Below are positions 14,730 through 29,104 of a stretch of 64,000 nucleotides of DNA, piece after piece. Under the pieces are notes generated by a model, which saw only the letters and a program-made list of their open reading frames with translations, did no database searches and was not told the origin of the DNA. The stretch lies in assembly GCA_963978545.1 (NCBI GenBank), contig OZ021727.1, positions 57,114,487 to 57,178,486 on the forward strand. The letters run 5' to 3'. Each line of letters begins with the position of its first letter. Positions within the stretch are counted from its first letter, which is position 1. The translations under genes and the position numbers were made by a program. This DNA comes from Linyphia triangularis (lineage: Eukaryota; Arthropoda; Arachnida; Araneae; Linyphiidae).

Positions 14730-17700
14730 GTGTTCCCCTACTAGAAGATAAATTAGTTTTCGGGACGGTAGGCTTGGACGAGTTGTTCGAGATGGCTGAA
14801 GTTGCCTAATATTAAAAAATGAGCTCTCGTGTCGGCGTTCTTTGTTGTGATAGAGTCCTCTTGGGAAAAAAGTTCTAAGGTTGCAGGGATGTTAATTAGT
14901 TTCGCTTCGGATAGCCGTGTCAATGACTGAAGCAATCATTAAGTTAAATGAGAACGAAGAAAAACAATGATATTTTTAAATGGGAATCTTAGTTAGAGTG
15001 CACAAAGGAAATTTAATGTATGCTGGTTTTTGATTATGTTTAGTTGAGAATATTGTTGTTTTTAAAGTATTAATAATATTGTATTTGTGTTGCAAATGAG
15101 CATTTTTTGACAATTGGTTTTCAAAAATTTATTAAGGTACTTTTTTTGTGCCATTGTTTTAGACATTAACAATCGAAACTTATTTTGTTGTTTACATTCC
15201 TACTTAAATTTATAAATGAAGTATCTCCGCAACGCAAATTTTAATACTACACAAGACTTTATTAAGTTAATAAATAACTTAATATGTTGATATTATTTAT
15301 CATAAAGAATATAAATGAAGCTAGTTCAGACATTTCAATTTATATAATTTTCTTAATATATTATTAACTGGTGCAAGATTATCCCCTGATGTAACTTTGC
15401 ATATTTTTTGAAGAAGAAAAAAGTAGTCAGCTCTTAAGATTACTCACTCAAAGAGCCGTAGTAACCAGGGTGAATTTTGATGTTGGCAAGTCTGAGAATA
15501 GATAGATATTGTGGGGATAGATAGTTTGAAAAAATTACACTTCTTTGACATGGGTGTATATTAAGATACAGAAAGTTTTATCTGAAGAACCAACATAAAA
15601 TATTTTTAATATAAAAAAGTCTGACAAGCATTTTTTTATTTTAATTTTTATCTTCAATTGATTTTTAAATTTTGATTGAAAATGTTAAACCCTCATTCGA
15701 TGACCAATTGGGCACACTTTCTTCACTAATTTCTTATCCCCAAAACCACAATTTTTATTTGAAATGAAATAGCAAGAAAAACGGTAATAAATTTTCTGAG
15801 TATAATTTTATTCGTCTACGAAGAAAGAGAAGTTCGTCTAAAAAGAGATGGAAAGATAATAAGAGAATGAATAAAAAAATTTAAATTTTCAAGTTGAAGA
15901 ACTTGATGGTTCTGAAATCATTTAAAAAAAGTTTTGTTTGGTATAAATTTTATTTACTTGTGCTAGTAGGAGATTATAAAGATTTATAAATTATAACAAA
16001 ATATGCAGAGCACTTTACTTACTTTCCCATAAATATATCTGGATGGCATTGAGTCATTTCTGTGTTTGATATTTCTCGAAAACTGCTGTTTGTGAAAAAA
16101 ATTACGAGCAAAATAACTTCTATATTGTCTAAATTATTTAAAATTTTACATGTAATTAATGAATGATAGGTGTTACAGATAAATACGTATCTGTCAGTAG
16201 CATTTTTTAAAAATAAAATCCCCTAATTGGTAGAACCCATGCATTATAGATAGATTATATGAAGAATGAAGCAGCTGGCATCGTACTATGTTTAGCAAAT
16301 GAAAATATAGCGTAGTTTACCCCGGAGATTTCCGACTTCTGATGAGATGAAATGGTAAATTTATTTCGCTTGTCATTCAATTGAGGAATTCCAAATACCA
16401 ACGAGTTTAACTTATTATTGAAATTAATTTAATTAGTTTGGTTTTAAAATCCATGACGTTTTTGTTTCTTTACCACACAAATCGAGAAGGAGTCAGGGAG
16501 ATACGAAAGTGTTGTGTAACCCAACAAGGTCATGGGTGGGTTGTTAGAGATACATTTACTTGCGATTAAATTATAGTAATTATTAAAACCTTTCTTTAAT
16601 ATTTAATTAATTTTTTAAGTGACATCTTGTAATGAAGACTTATGTTTGCCAATTTCTGGTATCTGTAGTTCATGAATCGTTGTGGCATTTATATTCATGA
16701 GTTTTGTGAGGGGTTATCTAAAACGATGAAAATTTATATTACTGACCATGATGCGAATACCTAATTTTTTTTTAATAATTTAAAAACTTTTTGATTGCAT
16801 TTTTTAAATTTGAATTTTATTTGGAATTTTTGATAAGGCCCATATTAAGATAGTGTGTCCCGAATAAAGCTTCATCAGGAATATTTTGGAAAATTGGATT
16901 TCAATAATCTTGAAATGAATATAACATATTTGTTTTTGTAGTTTAATAATAAACATAAACGTATACAAAACTTGGGCCATATGGATAAAGTGGTTCCAGA
17001 AATAAAATTTCTGTAACATTAGGTCGAACTAATTGGTGCATTTACCTTATTTCATTTAATCTGTATTAGTATTTTTTTTAATAAATTAAGATTACAATAA
17101 AATGTATATTTAAAAAAATTTCCAATTATTTTATTTAGAGGTCCAAAAATTATTTTGCTAACTGGAAAATAGCAAAATGACAAAGTTACTCTGATTTGTC
17201 AGATAACTTTTAAAACCATTTTTTTAAATTTTAAATAAGAGGCAAACAAAATAAATCGATTATGTCATAAATCTCATAGAGGCACTACAAATCATTTCAT
17301 AGAAAAAGATATTTAAGTTTATTTTTCAAAAATCATGGAATTCATATTTTTAAACTTGAAATCGAAGATTGTGCAAAGTAATCCCAATTAAGGGTAGCTG
17401 TTTTTATTAAATATACAAATGAAAATATAAAAATAGCAATTAATCACAAATGAGTTATTCTAAAGATGGCAATAACAATTCATTACAATTAAGTTCCAAC
17501 TGTAATACAGTTAATAACTGAAATAATCATATTAACTCTAAAAATTATTTAACACAGATTTTATTTTCATGCCGATCTCTCTTTTTTTTTCTTTTATTCA
17601 AAACTAAAATTGATCAATAACATACCTAAATTACTATCATTTAAAGGCTATGATTTCTGTTTTCGATTTTATTTACAATTGCACATTATGTCGTTTATTC

Positions 17701-18299
17701 CTAAATCGAAACTCAAATATTTTTATTTTGGTTCTCTTCGAGGGGGGACTTTATGTAGATTAAGCAGTTATTTTGGTACTTTATAAGTGTGAACTCAATG
17801 TAGAGGCTACTCTATGTAGGGGATTCATCAACTCGGTCAGCCAATGAACTCTTCTTCTCCCGTCGTACATTAAACTTCAATAAATGAACATATTACTGTT
17901 TTAAAGGTGTTGTTTTCCACTTTAGACAATTCCATTAATTAAGTGTTTATGAATCAAAATTAAAGGATAAAAAAATTCCATTGGATATTCTATGATGGAT
18001 GTATGAAATAAGGTTTACCACCAGAACGACTTTCTGCACGAACTTTCCATGAAGCGTTCTGCTATCCTAATTAAGTTCCATTATATTTTTCCAAAATGAA
18101 TACAACTTTGGTACACGCAGAAAAATAATTTCTCTAAGCTATATATCACTAATCTAAATTATCACACACTGGAAAAAAAATATGAAAAACCCATTAAAAC
18201 TATAAAAACTAGTATTGTTGACTTTCTTATAAATGTGGAATAAATTAAAGTGATCGGGTGACATAATTAAGAGGGGAATTTCGAAATTAACACGATTTT
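14730..18299. other. AT-rich non-coding DNA
   Basis: Long featureless stretch; all frames are short and AT-driven. Confidence 0.6.
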
Positions 18300-18670
18300 G
18301 CCTTCAAAACCACAAAATTTGAAATGAGGTTTGCCCCATCTTTTCCCCCTTATCTGAAGCCGCTACTACTTCAACTCACAGGTCACTACTAAAAACCAGT
18401 ACAATAGATTTTTGAAAAATCACCGTAAGCCCTCTCTGGGCACAGAGTCATCAGTAGACGTGATAATCCCTTTCCCCTTCGAAATGCAAACAAAGCGGGG
18501 ACGTAAACGCGTGGTGGTTTTGAAACAAAGTCGAGCCTTTCCCAGGCGATTGAAGAGAAGCCACTTCAAAGGGTCCAGCAGATAACAAGAGGACTGCCAT
18601 ATTTGTGAAGCCTGTGTTTGTTTTACGAACGCGTGCACTGTCCGTTTTGCTACTCCTGCTTCTCATTCAT
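18300..18670. promoter_or_regulatory. GC-richer islet
   Basis: A CpG-containing block with ACGCGTGGTGG (18508) and ACGCGTGCAC (18630). Two overlapping minus-strand frames of about 71 codons are not family-like. Candidate cis-element. Confidence 0.2.
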
Positions 18671-19203
18671 CTAATGATTTCGAAAGGGAATGTATAGAAA
18701 TTGGGAGTGATGAAGTTGGGAGGAATGGGAAATTTCAATGAAAGATTTCGCTTTGGAATTATGTTTGTAGTTTGAGAATTTTAATGAAACTTTAATGTGT
18801 AAAATGTAGTTTAAATCTTTTCAGTGTGGTAAATATAATTTTAAATTGTCAAGTTTTGAGGATGGAGGGCTACGTTTTCAAAATTATTATTGTAATGTTT
18901 TATATCAGATACATATTTTTTTTTTACATTCTAAGTTGATAAGGACAACTGTTTCAATTATCCTTAAATATTTAAATAGTTTTAAAGATTTTAATTGCGT
19001 AACTTAAACATTATATATTTCTAAAATATTTTTACTTAGTTTATAATTTTTTTCTTTACAGAATCAAATGAGCCTCAGACAGTTATGCAATTTTACATAA
19101 TATTAAAGAACTGAACACTATTAATCCTTCCTAAATAACTTTGTTATAAATTTCTTTTGATACTTTCAAAAAAAATTTCAGTGAGTTAGGGTGTTAAAGT
19201 TCC

Positions 19204-19207
<4 letters not shown>

Positions 19208-19237
<30 letters not shown>
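19208..19237. repeat. Poly(A) tract, 30 bp
   Basis: A pure A run. No retrotransposed gene is visible on its left side. Confidence 0.97.
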
Positions 19238-19241
<4 letters not shown>

Positions 19242-19979
19242 AACATAATATGCAATAAAAAAAACCTTCCAAATTTGGATTTAGGGTAGTTGGTTCTGAA
19301 GAAAAGAATTAAAAATACCTTTCAAAAATATACAGAACGATGTATTAATTGCTACGCCATTCTTGTGTTTAATATATTTTAATTTTTCACAGTAAATATT
19401 TAAAACTAAACTGTAAGTAGTTATTGGAATAATCTACAAAAGTAATCTTAATTAACTAACTTTTATATCTTAATAAGAGAAAAATGTGTTAAGTATTTTC
19501 AGATTTTGTTGAATATATTTAAGGTGTAATATATAATAAACTTAATGATATAAAAAAACTAAAAGGGAATCGTAAAGGAAGATATTTTCTAATTTAAACC
19601 ATGTGTTTGAGGAAACTACATTCTATTATTATATTTCTACTTACATATTAAGCAATGCTTTTTCTATGTAAGTATCCACTCTTTCTAAAAAAATTGAGTA
19701 AACTATGTTTAAAAATTACTATGAAGATAATCATACGATTGATATTAACGTCTTCTAGAATATCTGTATGAAAAATATGACCCTTTTAATTATAAGGATT
19801 TATCTAACCTAATTTTAATTCATTGATTATAATAACTTAAATTAAAATGGACATTAGTGAAAACTTAATTAAACTTTACTTAAAATTATGGTTAATTTAA
19901 TTAAACGTGCATTTAACACCAAATTAAAGTTGGAAATTGGCACTTCAACTGGAATCTTCAAAGACAAAATAAAAATCCT

Positions 19980-20330
19980 ACCTACAATCAAATCACAAAA
20001 TCAATTTCCCCACGACCCCTCATCCCTTCACGGATTAGCCGTAATTTTTAGTCTCCTTGCACAGGTTGACATCTCGGCTTTGGCGGGGGAGATTAAAGTC
20101 TCTTAGTGGTACCTCATCTTTCAGCAAGTAGAGGCACCAGTGAATAGAAAATCCCCCCTCCCATCACACCTCTATTACGAAATCGATGGGAAAATGTGTG
20201 TTTGCTCAACATCCTAACGGCACACTTAGAGGGTGCCTTACTTTTGTCCCACCAGAGTCCCAAGAGCCCGTAAAATACCCAGATTACATTTTTCCACCAC
20301 CTCTGAAGAGTTGGTAGTCATAGGGCATGG
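19980..20330. promoter_or_regulatory. GC-richer islet
   Basis: A GC-richer block followed by a strongly T/G-skewed stretch (20340-20720). No motif cluster identified and no credible exon. Confidence 0.2.
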
Positions 20331-21432
20331 GTCCCACTTGGGAGATTCTGTTTGTCCGTCTTTTTTTTTTTGTATGAATTTTTTGTGGGTGCGTGTTTTT
20401 TTGATGTCTCTATCTGTGGGAATAAGACATGAGCAAGCGATTTTACGAGTGATGGTTTTTGCATATTTTAGCAGGGAATGACAATGGATCTTTTTGCTGC
20501 TTTTTTGTGTTGAGAGCAGGTTTCTTTTTTTGTGGGTGGGGGGAAAGAAAAGATTTTGCTGATGATGCAGTGTGTTTCTTGTGAAAATGTAATACCTGTT
20601 TTTTTTGGGGGGAGGATGTTTTGTGAGGAATAAGTTTTGCATTTGTAAGAGTAAGAAGAAAGTGTATATGTTTTTTTTTTTTAAGTAGATGATAATTTAC
20701 TGATAAGAGAGAGAGAGAGGAGTACATCTGAACAGTTTTTATTCTTTATCGATGTCAGCATAAAAGCTACTAAAGTAAATGAAATCGATATTCTTTTTTC
20801 AGTAATTTATTTCATTTTTATAAATAATTTTTGAACTAAATGACATCATAAAAATTAAATCGTTCACATATGTACCCTATTGATGACATTTTGGTGAACA
20901 CACCTGAGAAAATTTTTCACAAAGCCTTAAAAAAAAGTACGCATTATTTTTTTTAAATGTAACATATTTTTTGTGCATCAATACACAAGATAAGTAAGAA
21001 GGATATTCAGTTGAATATTACCTCATTAATTTTTCATTATTTTGATCTAGCTATTAAATAAAAACTTTTATTAAATAATATTTTTATGCAATTTTAGTAA
21101 GCATTTCATCTTTAAAAAAGATATAAATTTTAATATTAATCTCATTTTAATCTCTGAGTTGTTCAAAATAAGTACACTAGTTTGTGCCTTACTATTTTCT
21201 TATGAAAACAAAAGATATGTACGGAAATAAAATATCTCGAACTTGATATTTATTTTAATTTTAAATTAGAGTAAATAATAAATATTTATAATATTAATTA
21301 TGAATGCAGACGACACTTAACAAGTATTTTCCTTAACTTACATCATTATCTTCATAGAAAAGAAATGAATAAAAATGCAACAAAACATTTAAATATTTAA
21401 AATTACTAAATGGAAACTTTAACAATACAATA
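20331..21432. other. T/G-skewed stretch, then AT-rich DNA up to the Tc1 element
   Basis: From 20340 to 20720 the plus strand is dominated by T and G with few C, including TTTTTTTTGGGGGGAGG and a GAGAGAGAGAGG run. After 20720 composition returns to plain AT-rich. Confidence 0.6.
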
Positions 21433-21434
21433 TA

Positions 21435-23179
<1,745 letters not shown>

Positions 23180-23189
23180 TTTGTATATT

Positions 23190-25309
23190 TTTATAAATAT
23201 ATTTTTTAGCAACCTACCTTATTCATCTGCAATACCAAAATACAAATGTATGCTGTTACGTAATTATGTGTATCATAGAGGAACAGGGGTTGTGAAATGA
23301 ATATATTTTATTTTAATAAATAATAAAACAGAATTCAAATTCTTGATTAAAAATTGATTTACAATCATTTTTCAATCAAATTTATTTTAGTAGCTGAAAT
23401 TCTTATAAAGTAAAATAATTCTACAATTATCCCAGATAACCCAAATATGGGTTAAAAATGAAACAGATTAGGAAAATAATTGAGAACAAATGTATAGAAC
23501 AGAATAAAAACTATTTGCAATATTTAATATTTCAATGTATAATATATTTAATAAAAATGTTTGTCAATATTTCAGTATTACTTTTAAATCATGGTTCAAT
23601 CAATGGATCATTATTTTTAGACATTTGTAATGACTTATACATGTAGTTTTAAGTTAAGAGGCTGTGAATTGACTTCCGAATACCTTAATAAAACTTAATA
23701 ATTCTTAAATAATTTTTTAATGAATATTTTTTTATTTATTATATTTTTTTTTATAAATTAGTAGGAAAAGTTATTTTAACAGCTATGTCATGTAAAAATT
23801 GACAAATGTTATAATCTACATCATCATATGCATTATACCTATTAGGTAGCCTTTAACTAAATATTATCCATCTCCATAGAATATATGCATTTCTTCCCAA
23901 GATTCGGTTAATTTTTTAATTTCTAATTAAATTATATAAAATGTTAAAAAAGCACATGGCATTAACAATAAAAACGTTTTAAATTAATTTTGTAGCAAAA
24001 ACGAATTTTATAATAAAATAGTAAAGACACAATCATTTAAATTTAGGGGAAAAAAATTTTGAAACCTATAATTCAGAATGCGGTAATAAATTTCTACGGA
24101 AATACTGGAACATTATTTTGAGAAGTGCTAGAAATCTAATTTTTAAAAAAAAATTAGTGATAAAATGAAATGCAAGCGTAGAACTAAGCTCAAAGCTTTA
24201 TTAATTAAACTAGAGGTGTGGAGCATTGCACAACTTTCAATTACTCTATAATATTGGTCATTGGCATAAAATTTATCAAATTTGATACGGAATGGTGTTA
24301 TTTACCGTTTTCATATTTTCACTGCAAAAATTCAATAATTTTTGCATAAAAAAAAAAAAAAAAAAAACTGCCGAAATTGGCGTTGTTATTCGATAAACAC
24401 TACATGATTCTTTGTTGTACATGAAACAGAGGAAAATCAATCGTTGATGGACAATGTTCAAGGGCAGAGAACTCTGTGTTAAAGGCAATCTACGCTTTTA
24501 CGCTTTTATTGCATTTCTACGAGAATTTCGGTGGTGAGGACGTTTAAAACACCTTAAGAGGCACAGAAAAAAATATTATGATTAGTGAGCAAGAGAAGAA
24601 ATATTTTATTTTTTTTACAAAAATGATCAATTTCATGTTTATAAGATTCCTACTATTGTTAACAGTAATAGATTAATATACAAATAATTTTTTCTACTTC
24701 AGCTTTCAATGGTTAAAAGTAAATTTAAGCACAAGGCTTTAATTTTTTTTGGATAATCTTGTTTCCTTCTAAGAAACACCCATGTAACCTATTATTAACA
24801 ATACTGTATTCTCTACAATAATAATTCAAGCTTTATGGGAAGACATTCACCACTAGATTTAGCATAAAATCTCAATTAAAAAAAATATATATATATATTC
24901 TTCTTCCCTTCTAAGAAATGTTCATTTAGTCTTTTTCTATTTACAACCATTATATTTACAATATCAATTAAGTTTTACGTCGACAATCAATACTAGTAAT
25001 ATAAAATCTTAATTTTTTTATATTCTTTTTTCCATACAAGGAAAGTCTATTTATCCAACTAGTATTAACGTTATTATATTGCCTACAATAACAATTTAAG
25101 CTTTAAGTCAAAAAAATTAACACTAGCTTCAATATTAAGTCCTAACTTTTCAACTCACTTTTTCGTTTTAAGAAACTTCTATTTAAGCTACAATTAACAA
25201 CCATAATATTGCTTGCTATAATAATTTAAGTTTTATGTCAAGAAAATCTCATTATCCTCAAAACATAAAATCTCCATCTCTTGACCATGCCCAAGCAAAT
25301 CAATACCAG
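23190..25309. other. AT-rich non-coding DNA
   Basis: Apart from the repeat at 24211-24570, nothing named. From 24770 to 25240 there is a loose, spaced recurrence of 'AAGAAAC..CTAT.TA..CTA.TATTAACAA..ATA.TAT' that may be an old tandem array of about 120 bp. Confidence 0.45.
24211..24570. repeat. Interspersed repeat, copy 2
   Basis: It begins TAGAGGTGTGGAGCATTGCA and ends ...AAAACACCTTAAGAGGC, in the same orientation as the copy at 1148. It carries a longer A-run (24348-24367). The two copies even share a minus-strand frame starting MP.TQS.L.LNI.H.R, which reflects common origin and is not by itself evidence of a protein. Confidence 0.65.
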
Positions 25310-25560
25310 AACCATACTTCACTCCACTCCTGACATTCAAACTCCCGCGAATGTTTTAAGAAAATTCTAAATATCTCCTCGGAGTAACCATTTGTGGAAA
25401 CAAACGGGAGAAGTGCACAGTATCTCGCATTCCAGAGAGAGGGGGGAGTGATCAGCTGTCAGTGCCAGGTGGTCAAAAGCCAGCCACCTCATTGGTCGAC
25501 GGCGTGCCTTTCCGGAATGGTCTCCTAGGTTACCGCCGACATGTGCAATTGCGTGTTACG
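25310..25560. promoter_or_regulatory. GC-richer islet with E-boxes and a CCAAT-like box
   Basis: It holds CAGCTG (25453), CAGGTG (25466) and ATTGG (25491) within 45 bp, next to a purine-rich run (25434-25447). Candidate cis-element; no coding frame with family similarity. Confidence 0.3.
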
Positions 25561-27119
25561 GGAGGATGGAGAGCAAAAGATGAGGAGGAGCATAGCATCT
25601 TTTGAGGAGTCTAGTGTGGATGAGGGATCTTGGAGTTTTATTCTTTGAGATGGTAGGCTGTGAGTTAGGATTGGAAAGATGGAGTTTCAAGCCAATCGGC
25701 ATTGATTTGAATAGGTGCATGTTGGATCCTGTTATTTTAGAATTTGAATAAATGTCATTTCTCTTTTTAATGAAAATTATCTTCAATTTTGTTATTGAAT
25801 AGAAGATACAATTGGAACCGCAAGTTCTTTTTCTAATCCACTGACGGTCATGGGAATGGGCGAAATTCGACAGTTGTTTTCCCAGCAATCATTTTTAAAT
25901 TATATTTCTAATTCAAAAATACATATTTTTTTTTTAATTATTTTTCATTTATTTTGTTTTAGATAGGTTATAAACTATCATCCTAACAAAAATATCTAAA
26001 AAATATTTTATTTTAAATTTTATTTATAAATTTAAAAATGTTGTACATTGATGGAAAAACTGGGGTTCAAATGACGTATATATATTAGGCTGGGCCGAAA
26101 AAACTTTTTTTCGAAATCGGTTTGGGAATAGCGTGGAAAAGTTGCCTAATACATCAATTAGAACACACAGAAAATTTCGTCAATTTTGCTCAATATCTAG
26201 CTGCGCCCCTCTGGCATTGAAAATGTAAAAAGTGACCCAAAAAAATGCACTTTTAAGCCCTTTTTTTGGAAAATTTTGTAAATTATTTTAAAAACCAGCA
26301 TTGGTATAGCATTGAATAGTTGCCTAATGTATCAGTTGGAACACACACAAAATTTCGTCCATTTTGCTCAATATTTAGCCGCGCTCCTCTTGTTTTGAAC
26401 AAAAATGTACCCAATGAACCCAAATGTCGCAAAATCGTAACAGATTCGACGTTGGGTGAGGGGGGGGGGGAGATAAAAAAATATTTTTTTGATATTGGTC
26501 TTGGAATAGCGTGAAAAAGTTACCTAATGGATCAGTTAAAACGCACAAAAAATTTCGTCAATTTTGTTCAATTTCTAGCCGTGCCCATCTGGCATTGAAA
26601 ATGTTCAAAAACACACACAAAATGCATTTTTAAGCCATTATTTTGAAATTTTTGGATATTAATTTTAAAAAATGGCATTGTCATAGCATGGAATAGTTGC
26701 CTAAAGTGTCAGTTAGAACACAGACAAAATTTAGTCCGTTTTGCTCAATATTTAGCTGTGTCCCTCTTTCTATAAACAAAAAAGTGTCTAAATGTCACAA
26801 AATCGTAAGAATGGACGTTAGGGTGGACCAATTTTTTTTTTAAAATTGGTCTTGACATAGCATGGAATAGTTGCCTAATGGGTCGGTTAAAACACATAAA
26901 ATTTCGTCAATTTTGTTGAATATCTAGCCGCGTCCCTCTGGCATCAAAAATGTCCATAATAATAAAAAATAAAAAAAATAAAAACTTTTAAGCCATTTTT
27001 TCAGCGATTACTTAATTTTTTTTTTTAAAAATCAGCATTTGTATAGCACAGAATGGTTGCATAATGGGTCAGTTAGAACACACAAAAAGTTTCCTACATT
27101 TTGTTCCGGATCTAATGGC

Positions 27120-27434
27120 ACCCCTAGATTCCAATTCTTCGGTGGTTGTGTTATTGTGTATTTTGACCAGCTGATGAGATCAATGTAATAAACGGTATTA
27201 AATTTGAGTTCAGGAGGTTTGAAAAAGCGTATGTCATTAGATTTCTTATTCCTGATGTTCAGGACTCACTGCTAATAACCAGATATGATATTGAGAATCC
27301 GTTAGCATTGCTACTAGCATATTTTCCGGATGGGCAAAATATGCATTGTTTGAAATTATTTTTGCCTGTAATTTTCTTGGCTCTTCTTTTAAGTACACTT
27401 TTTCATAACCTACCGAACTCAACTTTAATGCCAT
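27120..27434 (-). pseudogene. Fragment of an unrecognised conserved protein (N-proximal part), minus strand
   Basis: Minus-strand frames give YFAHPENMLVAMLTDSQYHI at about 27340-27280, then after a frameshift near 27255 LNIRNKKSNDIRFFKPPELK and YIDLISWSKYTITQPP down to about 27130. The last motif matches YIDLIDWSKYTI on the plus-strand copy that starts around 27440, so these are two pieces of one gene family placed head to head. I have the impression of having seen this family in arthropod genome annotations as uncharacterised proteins, but I do not know its function. It is probably derived from the internal gene of the surrounding foldback-like element. Confidence 0.6.
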
Positions 27435-27708
27435 TGATTACATTGATCTCATCGACTGGTCAAAGTACACCATTTACAGAACCACCCCTTACAATGTAGA
27501 GAGAAGATAAAGAATTGGAAAATATGTGTCAAGAACAGGATACTATAAACCATTTGAGAAGCTTCCATGTCACACGCAAGCAGTCGAGAGATGTGTTAAA
27601 TTCATATCTGAAGCTTTAACGAAAGTTTGTGGTGATGCTGCAAAAGACCCCTATATACAGGCTAAGATTCAAGCAAGAAGAGAACTTCCAACATTTGATA
27701 ATAAGTGA
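27415..27708 (+). pseudogene. Fragment of the same unrecognised conserved protein (C-terminal part), plus strand
   Basis: From 27415 one frame reads ELNFNAIDYIDLIDWSKYTI, continues to a TAA near 27507-27509, then goes on in the same frame with RTGYYKPFEKLPCHTQAVER and a C-terminal tail ending ...RRELPTFDNK before a TGA at 27706-27708. A shifted frame reads TEPPLTM just after the tryptophan motif, which matches the T-x-PP motif on the minus-strand copy, so at least one frameshift is present. His-Thr-Gln-Ala-Val-Glu-Arg is the most conserved-looking stretch. No catalytic motif that I recognise is visible. Function unknown. Confidence 0.6.
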
Positions 27709-29104
27709 CAGTACTATTCTGAAAACTACACTTTATAAGCATTTTATGCCTACTCTTTTTTACTTTATAATATTTGAATTTCTCGATTTCTAAATATAAA
27801 TAAGTATTATACTAGTAAATATACTTCTGATTTTTAATATGCATATTATTTATTTTTGTGATTTTTGAAATGCCAGGAGTAGCTAGATATTGAGCAACAT
27901 TGACGACACTTTTATGTGGTTTCTAAGTGACCCATTCAAAGTACGCTGCTTTTCATCCTTGTTTTTAAACTTTTACTCAAATGGGCGCCCCTAGATTCCG
28001 ATCAAAATGGATGAAACTTTTTGTATATTCTAACTGACCCATTATGTAACCATTCCGTGTTATGCAAATTTTTAAAAAAATTTAAGTAATCGCTCAAAAA
28101 TTGAATTAAAAGTGCATTTTTTGTATGTTATGGACATTTTTGATGCCAGAGGGACGCGGCTAGATATTCAACAAAATTGACGAAATTTTGTGTATGTTTT
28201 AACTGACCCATTAGGCAACTTTTCCATGCTATGTCAAGACCAATTTAAGAAGAACAAAAAATTTGGTTTACCCTAACGTCCAATCTTACAATTTTGTGAC
28301 ATTTAGACATCTTCTTGCTTATAGCAAGAGGGGCGCGGCTAAATATTGAGCAAAACGGACCAAATTTTGTGTGTGTTCTAACTGAAACATTAGGCAATTT
28401 TTGGACATTTTCAATGCCAGACGGGCGCGGCTAGAAATTGAACAAAATTGATGAAATTGTTTGCGCGTTTTAACTGACTCATTAGGTAACTTTCTCACAC
28501 TATTCTAAGACCGATTTCGATTTTTTTTTTATTATTTTCTCTAACGTCGAATCTGTTACGATTTTGCTACATGTAGGCACATTTTTGTTCGAAGCAAGAG
28601 GGGCGCTGCTAAATATTGAGCAAAATGTACGAAATTTTGTGTGTGTTTCAACAGATACATTAGGCAACTATTTCATGCTATACCAAAGCCGTTTTTTTTT
28701 TTTTTTTAAATTCCAAAATATCCCAAAAATTTGCTTAAAAGTGCATTTCTTTTTGGTTACTTTATACATTTTCAGTGTTAGAGTGGCGCGACTAGATATT
28801 GAGCAAAATTGACGAAATTTTGTGTGTGCTCTAATTGACTCATTAGTCAACTTTTCGCACTGTTCCCAAAACGATAAAAAAAAAATTTGGGCCATTTTCG
28901 ACCCACCCTAATATATATACGTACATGACCGTCAGTGGGCTAAAGAAGACATCAGCTATTTAAGATAAATTGATGAGAATGCATAAAGAGGAACTTATAT
29001 TAAATAGACCATATTATTTTCACATAATATTTATTGGTCATTAGATAATATGATTATCATTTTTATGTATAATATCTTTTATAATTTGAATGTTATTATA
29101 ACTC

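Larger units (their letters stand above)
26087..28909. mobile_element. Foldback-like element with ~1-kb repetitive inverted arms
   Basis: The outer ends match as inverted repeats: TATATATATTAGGCTGGGCCGAAAA on the left corresponds to the complement of ...TTTTCGACCCACCCTAATATATATA on the right. Each arm is built from diverged units of about 175-200 bp sharing a core like ACACACAAAATTTCGTC..TTTTGCTCAATAT.TAGC.GCGCCCCTC. I count six in the left arm (cores near 26159, 26337, 26537, 26715, 26889, 27075) and seven in the right arm in reverse orientation (near 27880, 27985, 28147, 28329, 28420, 28599, 28780). Units alternate between a type with CTGGCATTGAAAATG after the core and a type without it. 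The middle (27120-27720) holds opposed protein-coding fragments. I cannot assign it to a named transposon superfamily. Confidence 0.8.
25838..28938. repeat. Outer 15-bp inverted repeat pair flanking the foldback-like element
   Basis: CCACTGACGGTCATG at 25838-25852 is repeated exactly in inverse orientation at 28924-28938. On the right it lies directly next to the foldback terminus; on the left it is separated from the terminus by about 230 bp. One reading is that these are the true outer ends and that the left arm was interrupted by an insertion (25853-26070). Confidence 0.55.

Noticed and set aside
20238..20642. 134-codon minus-strand frame starting with ATG
   Set aside because: Lys/Pro/His-rich low-complexity product of the T/G-skewed stretch; no family resemblance and no splice context.
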